28,378 bases of DNA from Christensenella sp. UBA6406. GTDB taxonomy: Bacteria; Bacillota; Clostridia; Christensenellales; UBA1242. Below the pieces are notes generated by a model. That model did no database searches, was not told where the DNA came from, and saw nothing but the letters and a program-made list of their open reading frames with translations. Where the stretch lies: assembly GCA_002438625.1 (NCBI GenBank), contig DJPS01000043.1, positions 1-28,378 of the forward strand, in the 5' to 3' direction. Position 1 is the stretch's first letter; every line of letters starts with the position of its first letter. Positions 8,463 to 16,139 of the stretch are shown here, in pieces. A program made the translations under genes and the position numbers.

Positions 8463-8976
8463 TATATTGTCAAAATCTCCTTTATTATTTTATTATATAT
8501 CTTTTTATCTAAATAAGCAATAATTTTTTGCATTTTTAATTTTTTTATAAAATAAGATTGAATTGAAATCCTTATTTTGTGCATTTTTTTACTTAGAAAA
8601 AGAGTAAAATCAATTAAAAAGGGATAAAAATTAAAAATTTTTAAAAAATCTTTGCATTTTATTTTACAAATTGACCAAAATATAATATAATGTAATATGA
8701 ATAGACAATTATAGACATTATTTGCCGAATTTAGCACTTTTGGCAAGTGTTTGCAAAAATAATTGTTTAGATATTTATTTAGTTACAAATCAAACAACAA
8801 TGGTAACAATGTAATAGCAAAAAAAAACTTGGACTAAAAACATTTTAATCTTTATTACTATTGATATTATTCAATTTAATGATTAATTTAGCACAATGTT
8901 TTTGGCGGAAAGTGAATAAGGACAACCATTTCTTTAACTAGCATAAGTATGCAAATATGAAAGGGGAGGATTAGCT
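8463..8976. other. A+T-rich divergent intergenic region
   Basis: Lies between the divergent mnmG and the AT-hook membrane protein gene. A minus-strand open frame (8462-8746) has no ribosome binding site and very A+T-rich composition, so I do not call it. The plus-strand promoter at 8663-8691 would give the downstream gene an untranslated leader of roughly 280 bases with a few weak hairpins (for example CACTT/AAGTG at 8735-8749) and no recognised riboswitch. Confidence 0.5.
8663..8691 (+). promoter_or_regulatory. Candidate sigma-A promoter of the AT-hook membrane protein gene
   Basis: TTTACA (8663-8668), 17 bases, TATAAT (8686-8691). The -10 is perfect but lies in a run of TATAATATAATG, so the register is not certain. 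Confidence 0.5.
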
Positions 8977-10476
8977 ATGGGTGAAGAAAAGGATTTATCT
9001 ACGACCAAAAAGCGTGGTAGACCAAAATCAGGCGAGCAGTCAAGTTCTTCCAGTGGAAGACCTAAGGCAAGTAGCACTACAAATGCGGGTGGTGTAACGC
9101 AAAAGAAGAAACGCCCAACAGGAAACAGCAGTAAAAAGGCACAAGTGGTGGCTGCTGCAACAGAGTCTGCAAACAAAGCAAATAAAGCAAAAAGTACATC
9201 AAAATCAACAATCAATTTTGATGAGAATGTTTCGCCTAAGGTAGATGCACAAGTTGAAAATAATGTACAATTTGATGCAAATGTGGACGCATCAACAACT
9301 GCTGGAGAAGTGGCTAGCGGTGGTATAGATGCAAGCATAAATGTTTCTAGCGATTTGGGCGAAAGCGATGTTTCTAATGAAAGTTTAGATATGAACGGCA
9401 TTGAAAGTGATGATTTGAATGGTGATGTTAATGCGGAAATTAATGCAGATGTGGGTGCAGACATTTCTGCTAGTGCAGATTTAGATTTAAATGTCGCAAA
9501 TGAAAAAGATGCTATAAATGACAATGCTTTAAGTGGTGAAGAAGAAAGCGGGCTAGATTTGCAAGAAGGTCAAAATGAAAATAATTTATCCGATAACGAA
9601 CCACAAAATGAACCACAAATTGAAGAAAGTGGTGAAGAAAATCACAATGAGCAAGAGGAAGAGAAGGCTGGTGAGGAAGTAAAGGCGGACAAGCAGGAAG
9701 AAGTTAGTGAGTTGGATTTAACTCTTGATGATAGTGAATTGGAGCAGTTAAAAGCAAAGAAAAAGAAGAAGAAAAGAAAAGGTGGCGGTGCGGATTTAGG
9801 CGGTGGCATAAACCCTGATTCTAGCGATGAAGCGGGTCTTCAAGGAAAACAACAAAAGAAGAAAAAATGGTGGCTTTTATTGCTATTATTGCTTTTGCTT
9901 TTAATTGGCGGGTTGGTGTTCTTATTTAGGGATGTGCTTTTCCCTCCGAAACCTATTGTTATTGTTCCGCAAGGAATGATTATAGATATCAAGGAAACTG
10001 GAATAAACCAATTTGGTATGAAGGAATTTATTTTCAAACCTGGTGATACGATTGAATTTAACAATGCACTTTCTGTTGGTTCAGAGAGAACGGTTGAAAA
10101 GGAAGACGGAACAAAAGAAGAATTAAGTCCATTCTCTTTAAGGCTTCGTTTCTATATAGAATATCAAGGTGAGCAATATCAAGCATTTATTGAAGATATT
10201 CATAATTCAAAAGATGCAACGATAAAGAAGTATTATGATTGGTATTATTGGTATGATATAGCAATTCCTGGAGCGCCATATAAAAAGATTATTGAAAGCA
10301 TTAAACTTTCAGCTACGGGCATAGGCAATGAGTGGCAAGGTAGGGAAGTTAAGTTAGTGCTTGAATATCAAACAGTTGTGCCAGTTTTGGAAACTATTCA
10401 AGAAGATTTTGAGTATGAATACGACCCAGAGTGGGCTGAACTAATTGCTGATATATATAAAGATTATACAACGTAA
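8977..10476 (+). CDS. Single-pass membrane protein with N-terminal AT-hook motif and acidic cytoplasmic region
   Basis: Not recognised as a named protein. The 499 residues fall into clear zones. Residues 1-50 are basic and Ser/Thr-rich, with a canonical AT-hook core KKRGRPK (11-17), a half motif GRPK (27-30) and a further basic patch KKKRP. Residues about 75-255 are strongly acidic and probably disordered, rich in Asp, Glu, Asn, Ala and Ser. A basic stretch (about 258-267, and KKKK just before the membrane) leads into one transmembrane helix from Trp298 with a run of leucines. Residues about 320-499 form a globular domain with many Tyr and Trp. Basic residues before the helix predict the N-terminus in the cytoplasm and the C-terminal domain outside. 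The ATG has a very strong AAGGGGAGG site seven bases upstream. The gene is monocistronic and closed by a terminator. AT-hooks bind the minor groove of A+T-rich DNA, so a membrane-nucleoid tether is possible but unproven. Confidence 0.75.
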   Translation: MGEEKDLSTTKKRGRPKSGEQSSSSSGRPKASSTTNAGGVTQKKKRPTGNSSKKAQVVAAATESANKANKAKSTSKSTINFDENVSPKVDAQVENNVQFDANVDASTTAGEVASGGIDASINVSSDLGESDVSNESLDMNGIESDDLNGDVNAEINADVGADISASADLDLNVANEKDAINDNALSGEEESGLDLQEGQNENNLSDNEPQNEPQIEESGEENHNEQEEEKAGEEVKADKQEEVSELDLTLDDSELEQLKAKKKKKKRKGGGADLGGGINPDSSDEAGLQGKQQKKKKWWLLLLLLLLLLIGGLVFLFRDVLFPPKPIVIVPQGMIIDIKETGINQFGMKEFIFKPGDTIEFNNALSVGSERTVEKEDGTKEELSPFSLRLRFYIEYQGEQYQAFIEDIHNSKDATIKKYYDWYYWYDIAIPGAPYKKIIESIKLSATGIGNEWQGREVKLVLEYQTVVPVLETIQEDFEYEYDPEWAELIADIYKDYTT

Positions 10477-10497
10477 TTTGATTAAAATAAATGGAAG

Positions 10498-10534
10498 ATG
10501 ACAGAATTGAAATTTAATAATTTTGTCATTTTTT
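10498..10534 (+). terminator. Rho-independent terminator
   Basis: An 11-bp stem with one G-U pair (10498-10508 with 10519-10529), a 10-base loop and six T residues (10529-10534). It closes the AT-hook membrane protein gene. Confidence 0.85.
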
Positions 10535-10595
10535 CTTTAAAAGTATTGTTAAATCGTTTTCATATAAAAATTGAATTTGCAGTTTATTATATTGC

Positions 10596-10624
10596 TTGAC
10601 TTTTTTGTTGTAATTTAATATAAT
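10596..10624 (+). promoter_or_regulatory. Strong sigma-A promoter of the MetRS-like gene
   Basis: TTGACT (10596-10601), 17 bases, perfect TATAAT (10619-10624). The leader is about 120 bases, too short and without the motifs expected of a T-box. Confidence 0.8.
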
Positions 10625-10749
10625 GTTATTATAAGAAAGTAAATAAAAAATGGATTTTTACTATATAAAATTTTTTGCATTTTAATTTCATTTTGTCCGC
10701 TTTTTAATGGATAAAATTAGGTGATTTGTGAATTATAGAGGAGTTTTAA

Positions 10750-12738
10750 ATGAGTGAGTTTGTTAGGGTTAGACCAAAATTTCCTAAAAGGGCAATTATA
10801 ACAACTGGAATGCCATATGGAAATAAAGAGTTGCATTTTGGGCATATAGGCGGAATGATGGTGCAGGCAGATTGTTTTGCTAGATTTATGCGGGACAGGA
10901 TTGGCGAAAAGAATGTTATAATGCAAAGTGGAACAGATTGCTATGGCTCTCCTATTTTGGAAGGATATAGGAAGTTAGTTGAAGCGGGAAAGTTTAATGG
11001 CACAATTTTAGACTATGTCAAGAGTAATCACGATAAGCAAGTTGCATCATTAAATAAATATGAAATAGGGTTCAATTTTTTTGGCGCATCAGCTTTTGGG
11101 ATAGGTGCAGAGTTCCATAACAAAACTTGTGCGGAAATTTTTGAAAGTCTTTATAGGGTTGGTTCGCTAAAAAAAATGAATACTTATCAATTTTTTGATG
11201 AAGAAAAGCAAACATTTTTAAATGGTAGGCAAGTTATTGGTAAGTGTCCTGTGGATGGTTGTCAAAGTGAAAAGGCATATGCGGATGAGTGCGATTTGGG
11301 GCATCAATTTTTGCCGAAGGATTTAATTAATCCTATTAGCACATTAAGTGGGAAAGCACCTATATTGAAGCCGATTAATAATTGGTATTTTGATATGGCA
11401 AGTTATTGTAATGATGTGTCTGTATGGCTTGATGATATAGCGAAAGACAAAAGAACAAGGAATTTTGTTGTTAAGGAACTTAGAGAGTTTTTGAAAAAGC
11501 CTGAAATATATATTTTAAGGCGAGACCAAATGGAAGTTTGGGAAAGTATTAAAGATACATTGCCTCCTTTTGTTGTAACCGAAGATTTACCGAACAAGCC
11601 AAGTTTTACTATTACTTTTGAAACTCTTGATGATAGAGAAAGTGCGTGCGACATTTTGGCGGAAAATAAACTTAGGTTTAGAACGGGGAAAACGCTTGTG
11701 CCGTTTAGAATGACAGGCAACATTGAGTGGGGTGTAAAGACGCCAGTGATTGATGGAATGAAGGATTTAACCTTCTATTGTTGGCCAGAGTCTTTGTGGG
11801 CACCTATCAGTTTTACAAAGGCGTATTTAAGCGAAGTAGGTGAATGTGATGTGCCAAGCAAAGATTGGAAAGACTGGTGGAATAGTGAAGATGCGGAAGT
11901 TTATCAATTTTTAGGTGAAGACAATATGTATTTTTATGGTCCTTGCGAAATGGCAATGTTTGAGGCTTTAAAGGCGGATAAGGGTAATGGATTAGGATAT
12001 AGTGAAGTCAAGTTACCTAATTTAATTGTAAATAAGCATATCTTTTTTTTGGGAAGCAAGGCAAGTTCAAGCGGAGCAATAAAACCGCCAATGGCTGACG
12101 AGTTGCTTGAAAAATACAATGTTGAGCAATTAAGGATGCATTTTTTAGGTATGGGGTTAGGCAATAACAGTGCAAGTTTTAATCCTAAGTATGCAATAAA
12201 AGATGCTGGAGAGAATGACATTGATGTTGTGGAGAAGGAAGGAAATTTGCTTACAAATGTGTTTAACAGAGTGTTAAGGCATTGTTTGTTTGAGTTAAAG
12301 GAAAATAATGATAATATTATTCCTGTTTGTACGGTTGCGGATGAAGTTAAAGCTTTGTGCGAAAAAGCAATTTTAGATTTTGAAAGCAATATGTATGGAT
12401 ATAAATTCCATGTATGTTCAAACAATTTGGATAGTTTTATAAGGAATATAAATAAATATTTCCAAGCAAAAATGCAAAAAGCGGAAAATTTGGATGCGAA
12501 GAATGCGGTTGTTTATAATACTTTGCATATGGCAAGAGTTGCTTGCACTTTGCTACATTCGTTTGTGCCAAGTGGTGCAGAGAGGGTTGCGGATTATTTA
12601 GGTTTTAATGATAAGTGGCATAATTGGGAATATATATTTAATCCGCTTAAAGATTTCTTTGATGGAGAAAAAGAAAATCATAAAGTTAAGCCGATTGAGG
12701 CAAAGTTTGACTTTTTTACAAAAGATTGGGGAAAATAA
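10750..12738 (+). CDS. Methionyl-tRNA-synthetase-like class I aminoacyl-tRNA ligase with altered signature motifs
   Basis: The 662-residue protein has the whole architecture of a class I MetRS: an N-terminal Rossmann domain with PYGNKELHFGH (HIGH motif His29-His32), a zinc-knuckle insert (Cys166, Cys171, Cys181 and His185 in CPxxGC...CDLGH), the NIEWGVKTPV and FYCWPESLWAP segments, and a C-terminal helical anticodon-binding domain. Several key sites differ from ordinary MetRS. GTDxxG reads GTDCYG instead of GTDEHG. The KMSKS loop reads KASSSG (Lys437-Gly442), so the second lysine is serine. The usual NxYxxxxxPW signature of the helical domain is incomplete (INKYFQAKMQKAE). It could be a divergent synthetase that still charges tRNA-Met, a second specialised copy, or an enzyme that makes another adenylate. 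The ATG has AGAGGAG upstream and the gene has its own strong promoter. The thioesterase gene follows after 32 bases. Confidence 0.85.
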   Translation: MSEFVRVRPKFPKRAIITTGMPYGNKELHFGHIGGMMVQADCFARFMRDRIGEKNVIMQSGTDCYGSPILEGYRKLVEAGKFNGTILDYVKSNHDKQVASLNKYEIGFNFFGASAFGIGAEFHNKTCAEIFESLYRVGSLKKMNTYQFFDEEKQTFLNGRQVIGKCPVDGCQSEKAYADECDLGHQFLPKDLINPISTLSGKAPILKPINNWYFDMASYCNDVSVWLDDIAKDKRTRNFVVKELREFLKKPEIYILRRDQMEVWESIKDTLPPFVVTEDLPNKPSFTITFETLDDRESACDILAENKLRFRTGKTLVPFRMTGNIEWGVKTPVIDGMKDLTFYCWPESLWAPISFTKAYLSEVGECDVPSKDWKDWWNSEDAEVYQFLGEDNMYFYGPCEMAMFEALKADKGNGLGYSEVKLPNLIVNKHIFFLGSKASSSGAIKPPMADELLEKYNVEQLRMHFLGMGLGNNSASFNPKYAIKDAGENDIDVVEKEGNLLTNVFNRVLRHCLFELKENNDNIIPVCTVADEVKALCEKAILDFESNMYGYKFHVCSNNLDSFIRNINKYFQAKMQKAENLDAKNAVVYNTLHMARVACTLLHSFVPSGAERVADYLGFNDKWHNWEYIFNPLKDFFDGEKENHKVKPIEAKFDFFTKDWGK

Positions 12739-12770
12739 TTTTGTTAAGTTAGAGGTCAATTAAGAAGTTT

Positions 12771-13271
12771 ATGAAAGTAAAAGTAAAAAGAAAACAGACG
12801 AATGCGAAAATGTGCATTATTTGCGGTATGCAAAACGATTTGGGTGTAAAGGCACAATTTTACGAAATGGAAAATGGAATGCTTTGTTCTTTATTTCAAT
12901 TTAAGGAGCAACATCAAAGTTATCCAGAGCGTGTGCATGGCGGACTTATAACTGCTCTTTTAGATGAGATGATTGGGCGAGTTGTTTGGACAATAGAGCC
13001 CGAAACATTTGGTGTAACTACATCAATTAAAGTGGATTTTAAAAAACCTGTGCCATATGGCGTGCCACTTAAAGGGGTAGGTTATATAACTAAAAATTCA
13101 TCACGCCTATTTTACGCTAGTGGCGAAATTAGAGATATGGATAACAATGTGCTTGCGAAAGCGGAAGGTGTTTATTTGAAAATGCCAACAAGCAAGATTT
13201 GTCAAAATGCAGATATAAACGAAGATTTAAATTGTTTAATTGAAGATGATGTAACTGAAATAGATTTATAA
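12771..13271 (+). CDS. PaaI-type hotdog-fold thioesterase
   Basis: A 166-residue protein of the hotdog thioesterase superfamily, which hydrolyses acyl-CoA or related thioesters in the cytoplasm. The central helix carries HGGLITALLDEMIG (His56 to Gly69), the usual active-site segment, and the strand with SIKVDFKKPVPYG follows. The N-terminus has a CxxCG pair (Cys15, Cys18) as in members that begin with a small Cys motif. The C-terminal 35 residues are acidic. The start ATG 12771 has only a weak site (AGAGG, 15 bases upstream); an internal ATG at 12810 is the alternative. It lies 32 bases after the MetRS-like gene and is likely co-transcribed with it. Substrate unknown. Stop TAA. Confidence 0.85.
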   Translation: MKVKVKRKQTNAKMCIICGMQNDLGVKAQFYEMENGMLCSLFQFKEQHQSYPERVHGGLITALLDEMIGRVVWTIEPETFGVTTSIKVDFKKPVPYGVPLKGVGYITKNSSRLFYASGEIRDMDNNVLAKAEGVYLKMPTSKICQNADINEDLNCLIEDDVTEIDL

Positions 13272-13384
13272 TGTAAATCTATTTGAATTAAAAGGTTAAA
13301 ATGTTGTGCTTTGATTATATTGATAAGTTGATAAAGATTTTAAGAATAGCATTAAAAATTGCAAATCAAAAAATAAGCTAAAAT

Positions 13385-13417
13385 ATAGGCGACAATTAAA
13401 ATTGTTGCCTATTTTTT
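13385..13417 (+). terminator. Rho-independent terminator after the thioesterase
   Basis: A 12-bp stem with one G-U pair (13385-13396 with 13401-13412), a 4-base loop and a run of six T (13412-13417). It ends the MetRS-like/thioesterase unit. Confidence 0.88.
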
Positions 13418-13459
13418 GTGGTGGAGTACGTTTGATACATAGACAAATAAACAAAAATG

Positions 13460-13488
13460 TTGACAAATGCCAAAGTTTGTGCTACCAT
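13460..13488 (+). promoter_or_regulatory. Sigma-A-type promoter of the coiled-coil protein gene
   Basis: Perfect TTGACA (13460-13465), 17 bases, TACCAT (13483-13488). The leader would be about 85 bases. Confidence 0.6.
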
Positions 13489-13579
13489 ATATAGTATATA
13501 AATTAATTTAATCTTTCATATTTTAATGAATGTTTTTATGGAAATATTAAATTGAAAAAGTTAATTAAGGAAATTAAAA

Positions 13580-14113
13580 ATGTACAAATATAAAGGTGTA
13601 GCATATGATGATTATTTGCTTATAGAAGTGCTAAAAAGTGCAAATGCTGAACTTAGGATAAATAGCGAGCAGTGTTTGCAAATGTTGAATAATTTGCTTT
13701 TAAAGGGTAAGGGGTTTGTTGATGCTTTGGCGATATATGAAGTTAAAAACGAAAAAGTGGATACCCTTGTAAAAAAGTATGAGAGCAAGTGTGATAGGAG
13801 AGTAGAGATAGAAACTGCAAGACAATTAGATAAGCAAAGGAGCATTGCTAAAAATGGGCAAGTGAAACAGTTTGTGAAAAACATTGAAGATGAGCAAAGA
13901 GGGAAAGATGAGTTGCTTGTTACAATAGAGAAACTTAACAGCGATTTGGAAAAGCAATTTAATAATGGAGATGTTGCAGGGGTGGAGATTGTTTGTGCTA
14001 AATTAAAAAGTGAAAAAGAATTGCAACAAAACTTGTTTGCCATTTATGATTTGCGTGATAATTTTTTGGATAAGTTTAAAGATTATGTTGAGCAAAAAAT
14101 GATTTCTAAATAA
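13580..14113 (+). CDS. Hypothetical coiled-coil protein
   Basis: A 177-residue cytoplasmic protein that I do not recognise. From about residue 55 to the end it is almost entirely helical and charged, with heptad-like spacing of Leu, Ile and Val, as in a coiled coil. There is no signal peptide or membrane segment, and the N-terminal 50 residues look like a small helical domain. The ATG has AAGGA ten bases upstream. It stands alone between its own promoter and a terminator. No function can be assigned. Confidence 0.75.
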   Translation: MYKYKGVAYDDYLLIEVLKSANAELRINSEQCLQMLNNLLLKGKGFVDALAIYEVKNEKVDTLVKKYESKCDRRVEIETARQLDKQRSIAKNGQVKQFVKNIEDEQRGKDELLVTIEKLNSDLEKQFNNGDVAGVEIVCAKLKSEKELQQNLFAIYDLRDNFLDKFKDYVEQKMISK

Positions 14114-14174
14114 TATATTTTAAAAATTAATTTTTGCAACAAAAGAGATTTAGTTTAGCGAATAAAGTTATTAA

Positions 14175-14213
14175 AAAAAGACCATTAAATTTAAACATTT
14201 TAATGGTCTTTTT
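14175..14213. terminator. Bidirectional terminator between convergent genes
   Basis: A long stem (14175-14189 with 14199-14213, core GACCATTAAA/TTTAATGGTC) with A residues on the left and a T run on the right. It can serve the coiled-coil gene on plus and degV on minus. Confidence 0.9.
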
Positions 14214-14270
14214 GTTTGTGTTATAATGGATTAAATTAAAAGGTTAATTATTTAATTTAATTAAATTTTC

Positions 14271-15119
14271 TTATCTCTTTTTATTAATATATAAAATTCC
14301 TATTGTATTTTTGCCACAGTGGCTTGAAACGGTTGCGCCTGCCTCACATTCCAAAACTTCTTCAAATTTGCTTTTTACTAAGTTTTTAACTATGTCAACA
14401 ACTTCTGGTGATGTAGGAGTGTGGGTTACGAAAACACGCCTTGTGTCAAAGTCATTAAATTCTTCTAATGTGTCCAAAACATATTTTTTTACAACGGCTT
14501 CAAATTTTCTCATCATATATTTTCTGTGAGCAACAAGTTTTCCGTCTTGCATAAGCATAGATGGTTTAATTGCAAGTGCCATTGATATAAGTCTTGTTGT
14601 TCCACTACATCTTCCACCTTTGTGAAGAAGTTTTAAACTGTCCAATGTAAAAGATGCTTGAACATATGGGATGCATTCTTTACATTTTTCTACAACTTCA
14701 CCAAAATCTTTTCCTTCCTCTATAAGGTCACAAGCATATAATGCTGGCAATGCTATACCTGAACTAAGCGACTTTGCATCAATAACGGCAACTTTACCTT
14801 CAAAATTATTGCTTGCTCTCTCTGCATTACTGCAAGCAACGGATAAATCTCTTGAAATGCAAAAATGAATCACTTTATCATTATTTTTCAATAAATTTTC
14901 AAAATGTTCTTGATAAGCAAGTTCACTAGGGGCAGAAGTCTTAGGTAGTTCGCCTGTTTCATCAACAAAGTCAAGAAGTTCTGTTCCAGTAACGGTAACA
15001 CCGTCCAATTTGCTGCCATCTTTCAAGTTTACAGTAAATGGCACAACTGCAATATTGTATCTATCAATCAACTCCTTAGATAAATCTGCTGCACTATCCA
15101 CTGATATAGCAATTTTCAT
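14271..15119 (-). CDS. DegV family (FakB-like) fatty-acid-binding protein
   Basis: DegV proteins bind a fatty acid; characterised FakB members present it to the kinase FakA for phospholipid synthesis. The 282-residue length is typical. It has the N-terminal DSAADL (from Asp8), the PKTSAPS loop and CISRDLSVACSNA for carboxylate contact, the AVIDAKSLSSGIAL strand, and LLHKGGRCS of the C-terminal lobe. The ATG has AAAAGGAG nine bases upstream and a well-formed promoter. No fakA or dhaK-like gene lies in the window, so the partner is elsewhere. Stop TAA. Confidence 0.93.
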   Translation of the reverse strand: MKIAISVDSAADLSKELIDRYNIAVVPFTVNLKDGSKLDGVTVTGTELLDFVDETGELPKTSAPSELAYQEHFENLLKNNDKVIHFCISRDLSVACSNAERASNNFEGKVAVIDAKSLSSGIALPALYACDLIEEGKDFGEVVEKCKECIPYVQASFTLDSLKLLHKGGRCSGTTRLISMALAIKPSMLMQDGKLVAHRKYMMRKFEAVVKKYVLDTLEEFNDFDTRRVFVTHTPTSPEVVDIVKNLVKSKFEEVLECEAGATVSSHCGKNTIGILYINKKR

Positions 15120-15154
15120 ATATACTTACTCCTTTTAATAAAACAATCACTTTT

Positions 15155-15183
15155 ATAATATCAAATTTATGCAACAAAGTCAA
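15155..15183 (-). promoter_or_regulatory. Sigma-A promoter of the DegV family gene
   Basis: On the minus strand TTGACT (15183-15178), 17 bases, TATTAT (15160-15155), ending about 35 bases before the start codon. Confidence 0.7.
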
Positions 15184-15485
15184 TAAAAATCTCTATTTTA
15201 AGTCAAAATTTTTACGCTGAAACTTCTGTATTGTAACTAATTACAAAAACCAACATATATATAAGCACATATTCTAAAACAATAAGGTAAATAATATGTT
15301 TACTATTTAACAATAAATTCTTAGCATAGTTTAAAAACAATGTTATCCTACAATTTAAAATAATAAATAAGTAAATTTTGTTTTATAAATGAGATAAAGG
15401 AGACTTAATGTAGTTTTAAGGATATCTAATTAAAACCTCAGAAAGAAGCTTAACAAACTAAAATTTTAAAAAAGGCAAAAAAGTG
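15184..15485. other. A+T-rich intergenic region, no gene seen
   Basis: No open frame of note. A good ribosome binding site (AAAGGAG near 15396) is followed by ATG and at once a TAG stop (about 15408-15413), which may be the last trace of a lost gene or chance. Confidence 0.5.
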
Positions 15486-15514
15486 TTGACAAACACAAAA
15501 AAATATGGTAGACT
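15486..15514 (+). promoter_or_regulatory. Promoter of tRNA-Ser
   Basis: Perfect TTGACA (15486-15491), 17 bases, TAGACT (15509-15514); the tRNA begins 15 bases after the -10. Confidence 0.75.
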
Positions 15515-15528
15515 TATAAAGTGTCAAT

Positions 15529-15620
15529 GGAGAGTTACCCAAGAGGCCGAAGGGGCGTCCCTGCTAAGGATGTAGTGGTGTTAAAAGCCAGCGAGAGTTC
15601 AAATCTCTCACTCTCCGCCA
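15529..15620 (+). tRNA. tRNA-Ser (anticodon GCU), CCA encoded
   Basis: The 7-bp acceptor stem pairs GGAGAGT (15529-15535) with ACTCTCC (15610-15616), followed by discriminator G and an encoded CCA (15618-15620). The anticodon arm is CGTCC/GGATG (15556-15560, 15568-15572) with loop CTGCTAA, giving anticodon GCU at 15563-15565 for AGC/AGU codons. The T arm is GAGAG/CTCTC with loop TTCAAAT. A long variable arm of about 20 bases, typical of serine tRNAs, lies at 15573-15592. A run of T starts directly after the CCA. Confidence 0.96.
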
Positions 15621-15724
15621 TTTTTTTGTAGGTTTTTCCTAGCATATAGCGAATTGCTGAACCTAGTTTTGAACCTATTTTGAGTTGGAAAAAATTAGAT
15701 ATCATTTTTATCTTCAATAAAAAA

Positions 15725-15750
15725 TCACGCTTGTTTGCGTGAATTTTTTT
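15725..15750 (+). terminator. Hairpin with T run downstream of tRNA-Ser
   Basis: A 6-bp stem TCACGC/GCGTGA (15725-15730, 15737-15742) with a 6-base loop, followed by A and seven T (15744-15750). It may end the tRNA transcript or be left over from a lost gene. Confidence 0.65.
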
Positions 15751-15880
15751 CTTTGGATTTCTTCTTTTATTGTATGTTAAGTTTTATTAATGGGGTTGGA
15801 TTGTTTTGCGATTTCTTATAAATTTTCTTTTTAATTTATTCTTTATTATTTTGCATTTTGGCTTAATTGAAAAGTGGTGG

Positions 15881-16018
15881 CTAAGATAGAATTTTTATTG
15901 TGCCATTTGTGGCATTTAGGCTGACTTTTTTGTTTAACAATTTTTGTTTTGTTTGTTCGCCTACACCTGTTATGCAAGGAACGTTGAACTTTCTCTCTAT
16001 AATGCAGGAATGGCGAAT
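15881..16018 (-). pseudogene. Remnant of a PEP-utilising enzyme (phosphohistidine swivelling domain)
   Basis: Reading the minus strand from 16018 down to a TAG at 15883-15881 gives 45 codons without a start. The peptide begins IRHSCIIERKFNVPC and continues ITGVGEQTKQKLL, then VSLNATNGTIKIL. This matches the end of the PEP-utilisers mobile domain shared by PEP synthase and pyruvate phosphate dikinase, whose pattern is SHaAIvARExgiPxVvGvgxAT, a variable loop, then VxVdxxxGxVxiL. In-frame TGA stops lie immediately upstream, and no adjoining frame restores the domain, so this is the decayed 3' tail of a lost gene. The region between 15751 and 16139 otherwise holds nothing recognisable. Confidence 0.6.
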
Positions 16019-16139
16019 TCAATTAAATCATTTTTATCTTTATTTTATTTTTTGCTTTTAATTGTATTTAGTTTTTAACTTTTAATTATAAATAACTAGT
16101 TGAAATATTTTGAATTTGTTTTATAGTAATTTTAATAAA

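Noticed and set aside
8462..8746. Minus-strand 94-codon frame upstream of mnmG
   Set aside because: No ribosome binding site, a TTG start, very A+T-rich, and it covers promoter-like sequence.
10625..10749. T-box leader before the MetRS-like gene
   Set aside because: The leader is only about 120 bases, with no T-box sequence and no terminator/antiterminator pair.
15396..15413. Ribosome binding site followed by ATG-TAG (minimal start-stop)
   Set aside because: No downstream or overlapping gene that it could regulate; it is likely chance or debris.
15535..15717. Minus-strand open frame of 60 codons across tRNA-Ser, including MAESERFELS and SKLGSAIRYMLGK
   Set aside because: The AESERFELS segment is a well-known artefact of translating the antisense of a serine tRNA. 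The weak look of an IS66 transposase in the first half is too short to support.
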